DNA of 64,000 nucleotides from Hymenobacter ruricola (lineage in GTDB: Bacteria; Bacteroidota; Bacteroidia; Cytophagales; Hymenobacteraceae). The stretch is taken from positions 558,001 to 622,000 of the forward strand of contig NZ_JADQDM010000002.1 of NCBI RefSeq assembly GCF_015694525.1. The letters run 5' to 3'. The position numbers and the translations under genes were made by a program. A model generated the notes under the pieces. That model was not told the origin of the DNA, made no database searches, and saw only the letters and a program-made list of their open reading frames with translations. Shown piece after piece: positions 57,701 to 64,000 of the stretch; positions within the stretch are counted from its first letter, which is position 1, and every line of letters begins with the position of its first letter.

Positions 57701-60700
57701 CCCCGGCACCGAAGTGAACCTGGAGGGCGAAAGCCAGGACCTGACCCAGCAAACCGGCAACGGCCCCGTGCAGCGCGCCCGCGGCCGCCAGGACCTCGAC
57801 GTGCGGGTGAAAATCCTGAACTTTGACGGCAACTACCGCCGCACCTGGGAAGCGCACAAGGGCCGCGAGCTGAGCGCCAACTTCGGCGGCGTGGTGATTG
57901 ACGCCACCGTGCCGGTGGTGCAGCGGCAGTACGTGGAGGCCGGCTCGACTGGCGCGCCGCAGCCCGGCACCCGGCAGCAGCTCGACTTGCTGGCCAACGT
58001 GCAGTTTGCCCAAGTGGACTACACTCACCCGCTGGCCGATGGCAAAGGCCGCCTCGAAATGGGCGCCAAAGTGGAACACCAGACCAACCGCGGCAGCAAC
58101 AAATTCGGCTACGCTGCCAGCGAAAACCGCCCCGACGATTTCCAGGACGACCCCAACCGCTCGCTCGACTACACGTCCGACCAGCTGGTGCCGGCCGCTT
58201 ACGTCACCTATCAGCGCCCCCTCGGCGCGAAGTGGAGCGCCCAGGCCGGCCTGCGCTCCGAGTACACCGTCCTGAGCGGCAGCATTCAGGGCGGGGTGGG
58301 CATTCAGCAGCGCGGCAGCCTGGCCCAGGACTACCTCAACTTCTTCCCCTCGGCTACGATTAACCGCGAGTTTGGCAAGGAGCCCGGCCAGAACCGCCTG
58401 CAGCTGAGCTACGCCCGCCGCCTCAACCGGCCCAACTTCATGCAGCAGCTGCCGCTGGCCATTTACCAGGACCCGCGCAGCTACCGCCTCGGCAACCCGC
58501 GTTTGCGGGCCGAATTCAGCCACAACATCGAGCTGGGCCACCAATTGAACCTCGGCCAGGCCACCATCACCAGCACCGTGTTTGCCCGCATCACCACCAA
58601 CAGCATCCAGCGCCTGCGCTTCGTGGACACCACGGCCACCCGCCTGGCCGGGCCCGGCGCCGGCCTTGTGACCGCCGAAACCTACGACAACCTCGGCACC
58701 ACCACCAACCTCGGCGCCGAGCTCAGCCTCAACCAGCCCTTGGCCAAATGGTGGCGCCTGAACGCCAGCACCAGCCTCTACCGCGCCCAGATTGCCGGCA
58801 ACGGCATCGGCAACAACCGCACGGCCCTGGTGGGCACCGCCCGCCTTGCCAACAACTTCACCCTCCGCCCCACCCTGGACGTGCAGCTGAGCGGCAACGT
58901 GCGCTCGGCCTCGCTCACGGCCCAGGGCCGGCAGCTGGCCTGGGGCCAACTGGACCTGGCCCTGCGCCAGCGCCTGTTCGCCGACCGCGCCGCCCTCACC
59001 CTGCGCATCTCCGACCTGCTGAACACCAGCTCCTACCGCTCCGAAATTGAAACCGCCGACCTGAGCAGCTACCGCTACTCCAAAGACGAAAGCCGCGTGG
59101 GCTGGCTGGGCTTCACCTGGTACATCGGCGCCAGCAAGGCCAAGCCGGGCCGCATCGAGGCCGGACCCCAGGGCGGCGGCGGCTTCGGCGGCTGATTTGC
59201 CTGAATTTTCCCTGATACCACCCCGCTTTTCTCTCCTTCTTTCTGCAAGCAGCTCCCGTCGCCAGCTCCTTTGGCGGCGGGAGTTTTGTTTTAACGCCTT
59301 TGGAGCCGGACATCTGTAATGCCCGGCACATCGGCGCGATTAATGGGCTGGCTCTTGCCACCGGGTGGGGCATTGGCCGGGCCGTACTTTCGCGCGACGG
59401 ACGGGTAGCCGCCGCTCATTCATTCACTCTGCAAACCCTTTTTTCTCTTTCACTACTTCTTTCTATGTCAAAACACATTCCCCTCGCCGTCGCGTTGTTG
59501 CTGGCCGCGGGCACTGTTTCCGCCCAATCGGGCAAAGTCAAGGTGAAGACCAAGCCCGGGAAGACGCCCACCGCGGCCACGGCTACCGCCGCTGCGCCCA
59601 CGGACTGGTCGGTTACCTACGCCAACGGCATCACGGCCGAAGGCCTGCGCCAGGACCTCACCGTGCTGGCTTCGGACGCCTACGAAGGCCGTGAAACCGG
59701 CAAGAAAGGCCAGAAAATGGCCGCCGACTACATCGCCAAAGCCTTTGCGGCCGACGGCCTGGCCGGCCCCGTCGCGGGCGGCGACAACCCGTACCTGCAG
59801 CACTTTGGCATGAAGCGCACCTCGCTCGACCTGCCGGCCAGCACCGTGAAAGTGGGCGGGCAGTCGTTTCAGGGCAAGCGCGATTTTTATGCGGTGATGA
59901 CCAAGGCGTTTGCCACCCCGGTGGCGCTGCAGCCGGTGTTTGTGGGCTACGGCATCAAGGAAGACAAGTACTCGGATTTCGCCACGGCGGTCGATTACAA
60001 GGGCAAAGACATCGTGCTGCTGGCCGGCGAGCCCCTCAACGCGCAAGGCAAGTCGCTGCTGGGCACGGAGGGCAAACCCAGCCCCTACGCCCCGGCCACG
60101 CTGGCCGGCCTTGGGGCCCGGCGCCGCGCCATTTTTCCGCTGGGCGCGCGCACCATCATCCTCGTGATGCCCACGGCCGAAGCATTTGCGGCGGCCCCCA
60201 AAGGCTTCGAGCAGATTATCGACCGCGAGGACCTGGAGTTTGACGACGCGAAGGAGAAGCCGGGCGGGTTCAACATCCTGGTGGTTTCGCCCGAAATGGG
60301 GGCCAAGCTGCTGGGCACTACCCCGGCCGGGCTCGACAAATACCGCCAGAGCGTGGCCAAGGCCGGCAAAGCCGTGGCTTCGCCCTTCAAGCCCGCGGCG
60401 GCCACGGCGCAGGCCGTCATTAAAACCGAGCCTTTCACCACCGAAAACGTGCTGGGCTACCTCGAAGGCACCGACAAAAAAGACGAAGTATTGGTGGTGT
60501 CGGCGCACTACGACCACCTCGGCATCAAGGACGGTGTGGTGTTCAACGGGGCCGACGACGACGGCTCCGGCACCTCCAGCGTGCTGGCCATGGCCCGCGC
60601 CTTTGCCCAGGCCAAAAAGGACGGCCACGGCCCGCGCCGCAGCATCCTGTTTCTGGCCAACACGGGCGAGGAAGAGGGCCTGCTGGGCTCGCAGTACTAC

Positions 60701-63700
60701 ACCGAACACCCCATTTTCCCGCTGGCCAGCACCGTCACGGACCTGAATATTGACATGGTGGGCCGCGTGGACAGCCTGCACGCCGGCAAGGGCGACTACG
60801 TGTACCTGGTGGGCGACGACCGCCTTTCCGACGAGCTGCACACCTTGAGCGAGGCCACCAACCAACAGTACAGCCCGCTGGCGCTGGACTACAAATACAA
60901 CGACCCCAACGACCCCGAGCGCATCTACTACCGCTCCGACCACTACAACTTCGCCAAGCACAATGTGCCGGTGATTTTCTACACCAGCGGCGACCACAAG
61001 CAGTACCACAAAGCCACCGACGACGTCGACCTCATCGACTTCCCGGCCATGGCCCGGCGCGACCAGCTCATCTTCCACACGGCCTGGGCCCTGGCCAACC
61101 GCGACACCCGCGTGGCCCTGAAACCCGAGTTTCTGAGCACCGGCTTCACGCCCGCGGCCGCCGACCTCGACCGTTACGTTGGCACCTACGCCACCCCCAA
61201 AATTCCGCTCAAAATCACCTTCACCAAGGAAGGCAACACCCTCAAGTCGCAAGCCACGGGCCAGCCCGCTTTCACCCTGGAGCCCGTGAGCAAGGACGTG
61301 TTCAAGTTCGACCAAGCGGGCATTCGCGTGGAGTTTGCGGCCGACCAGCCCACCTTCAAGCTGAAGCAGGGCGGCGGCGAGTTTGAGTTTAAGAAAGAGT
61401 AGCTGGCCTCATTGTGTAAGGTAAGAGACCCGTCGTCGGTTCGTCCGGCGGCGGGGCTTTGTGCTATTAAAACAATGTAGGGCGGGGCCTGCCCCCGCCC
61501 GTCGTTGGCTTCGTTGAGCTTGGATTGAACGTATTCGTTGTTATCGAATAAACGACAGGGCGTTCTACTTTCGTCGTTCAACGATGGGCGGGGACAGGCC
61601 CCGCCCCTACGTCGTTCACACATTTATGCAGCCTGATTCTGAGCGCCGCAGCATTCGTTACGGGGGCTATGACTATAGCATGGCTGGCTATTATGCCCTG
61701 ACTGTCTGCGCCAAAAACAAAGCCTGCTTATTTGGCACCCTGGTTACAAGCGGAACGTTGCAACCGACGCTGTTGGGCCGCATCGTGGCCGACGAGCTGG
61801 CAAACATCCCAGTCCGTTTCCCGACGGTACGCGTCGATACCAGCATCATCATGCCTAATCACCTACACCTGATTCTGGTGCTGGCCCGCAATCAGGTTGT
61901 GGCCTTAAGCCAGGTGCTGGGCGATTTCAAAACGGGTTGCTATGGCAAGTGGCGGCAACAGCTTTCGACAAGTGGCCAATCCGCTCCACCCTCGTGCTGG
62001 CAGCGCAATTATTACGAGCGCATCATCCGCGATGCGGCAGAGTTGGAGGGCTACCGCCGCTACATCCTCGACAATCCGAACAGGTGGTAGGGGCGGGGCC
62101 TGCCCCCGCCCACCGTCAGGCAGCAATCGTTCAACGACGGGCAGGGACAGGCCCCGCCCCTACGTCGTTCGACCCTTTCAACGCCTTTTCCAAATGCGCA
62201 ATTTCTGCCTGCAGACCGGCCAGGCGCGCTTCGCTCAGCGCCCGGGCCGGCACCCCGAAGCGGCCCAGGTCGGCCACGGCGTTTTCGGCCATGCGGGCGG
62301 CCCAGGCCAGGTTGGGCGTAGCGGGCTCATTGGGCAGCCCGGGCAAGGGCGCGCGCGGCGGCAACGCCGCCAACTGGCCCGGCAACGCCCGGCGGCGGCG
62401 GGCCGCCTCCAACTGCGGCAGCTGTCGCCGAAGCGAAAAATCGATGTTTTTGGCCTCGTGTTGGCAGGTTTTGAGCCGCCATTGCAATTCGTCGAGGGTG
62501 TTGGCGGTGGTTTCGGCGGGGTCGGGTGGCAAGGGAGCCACCGGGGTGGGACTATGCTGCGGCATCAAGCCCAACAGGGGCAGCAGGCGCCAAGTGGCCA
62601 GCATGGGCAGGGCCCGGCGGTCGGCTTCGACATGGGCCAGGAGACTGCGGTCGATGCCCAGGTACTCTGCCAAATCGGCTTGGCTGAACCCGAAATAGAT
62701 GCGGACCTCCCGCACAATAGAATCACTGTACCGCATAAGTAGCTTCTGGATTTTGTCACACATAACGATAATTTTATAAAATAAGTGACAATATTTGTCA
62801 CTTATTTTTTTGTCAACGTCCTATTTGTGACTGCCGATGTCACAACTTTATATCACTTGTTATTTTTGTGACATGCGTTGTTTGAGCTAGACGCCGGGTG
62901 GGGACAAGCCCCGCCCCTACCTTTGCCCCGTTATGCAAAAACCCAGTATTCCCAAAGGCACCCGCGATTTTGGCCCCGCGCAGGTGGCGCGCCGCCAGCA
63001 CATTTTCAACGTCATCCGCCGCACGTTTGAGTCGTTTGGCTACGCCCCGCTCGAAACGCCGACGCTGGAGAACCTGTCGGTGCTCACCGGCAAGTACGGC
63101 GACGAGGGCGACCAGCTGCTGTTCAAAGTGCTGAATTCCGGCGATTTTGCCAAGGAAGTGACGGCCGAAGACCTGGCCACCGGCTCCAAAGCCCTGCTGC
63201 CCAAAGTAGCCGAAAAAGGCCTGCGCTACGACCTCACCGTGCCCTTTGCTCGCTACGTGGCCATGAACCGCGGCACGCTCACCTTCCCCTTCAAGCGCTA
63301 CCAGATGCAGCCCGTGTGGCGCGCCGACCGACCCCAGCGCGGCCGCTACCGCGAGTTTTACCAGTGCGACGCTGACGTGGTAGGCACCGACTCGCTGCTC
63401 TGCGAAGCCGAAATTGTGCTGATGATGGCCCAGGTGCTCAACGGCCTGGGGCTGGATGATTTCACCATTAAAATCAACCACCGCGGCGTGCTGCGCAACA
63501 TCTACCAGGCGCTGGGCGGCGAAGGGCGCGAGACGGATTTGTTCGTGGCCATCGACAAGCTCGATAAAATCGGCCGCGACGGCGTGAGCAAGGAGCTGCT
63601 GGAACGCGGCTTCTCGGCAGGTACCGTCGAAACGCTTTTTGAGCTGCTGACGGTGGAGGGAACCTACGAAGAGAAGCTGCAGCGGCTGCTGGCGGGCTTC

Positions 63701-64000
63701 GTGACGGCCGGCGTGGAGCCCGACGGCGTGCGCCCCAGCACTCCCGATGTGGAAGCCGACTCGCCCGAACCGCTGGCCAACTACCGGGGCCTCACCGAGC
63801 TGGCCGAAGTGCTGGACCTGCTGCGGGCGTCCGGCTTCCGGCAGTTCGACCGGCTGGAGTTTGACCCCACGCTGGCGCGGGGCCTCTCCTACTACACGGG
63901 CTGCATTTTCGAAGTCAAAATCAACAACGTGCAGATGGGCAGCGTGAGCGGCGGCGGGCGCTACGACAACCTCACGGGCTCCTTCGGGCTGCCGGGCGTG

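Overview
The window looks like chromosomal DNA of a high-G+C member of the Bacteroidota, most likely a Hymenobacter-like member of the Cytophagales. The evidence is: many genes preceded by the Bacteroidota -7 box TAnnTTTG; a secreted protein with a type IX secretion (T9SS) sorting tail; families typical of this phylum (DUF4290 beside murA, DUF3109, DUF4846, DUF4349 lipoproteins, BatB/BatC-like genes, a TonB-dependent receptor with carboxypeptidase-like N-domain); and Asp in place of Cys in the MurA active site. Assignment is from family knowledge, not from a database search. There is no rRNA, prophage or CRISPR array. Three tRNAs (Arg-UCU, Pro-UGG, Ser-GCU) lie together at 50.7-51.0 kb.

Layout. 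0-7 kb: a 21-bp minisatellite, then aspartate kinase, enoyl-CoA hydratase, 2-Cys peroxiredoxin, the waaA-rsgA overlapping pair, a FAS1 lipoprotein and a peptidyl-prolyl isomerase. 7-15 kb: DUF3109 protein, small membrane protein, UvrD/PcrA helicase, DUF4290-murA, two tandem DUF4349 lipoproteins. 15-24.4 kb (minus strand): a ureohydrolase and a complete small chemosensory cluster. That cluster is a 1477-residue receptor without membrane segments carrying ten ~92-residue HAMP-type repeats, followed by CheW, CheY, a P2-less CheA and a two-site CheC phosphatase. 24.7-30.4 kb: topA, DUF4846, a HAD phosphatase, pirin and a nitroreductase. 30.5-32.4 kb: a 1-nt-overlapping pair of an ABC/RecF-type ATPase (DUF3696 type) and a PIN-like nuclease, with an atypically A+T-rich ATPase core; this is the best candidate for a defence or toxin-like system. 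32.4-38.8 kb: a second minisatellite and small accessory enzymes (SDR, AraC regulator, flavin/PLP-oxidase fold protein, zinc-less sirtuin, several membrane proteins). 38.9-50.4 kb: a phosphoesterase-like/outer-membrane-barrel fusion, convergent ppx and ppk1 (polyphosphate turnover), RidA, gyrB and the T9SS cargo protein. 51-64 kb: BatB/BatC-like pair, thiolase, MORN-type protein, TonB receptor, M28 peptidase, a REP-associated tyrosine transposase (RAYT) bracketed by its REP-like repeats, an XRE regulator with elaborate operators, and the 5' part of hisS, which runs off the end.

The most pervasive unexplained structure is intergenic. About a dozen long inverted repeats of one family (core GTCATG-C-GAGCGCAGCGAAG), three and a half copies of a second family (GTAGGGGCGGGGC) linked to the RAYT gene, and one copy of a third (GTAGCGCGGAC). 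They sit mostly just after stop codons, in places supply the stop codon, a promoter box or a protein tail, are nested in one case, and in two cases form a composite REP-terminator-REP unit between convergent genes.
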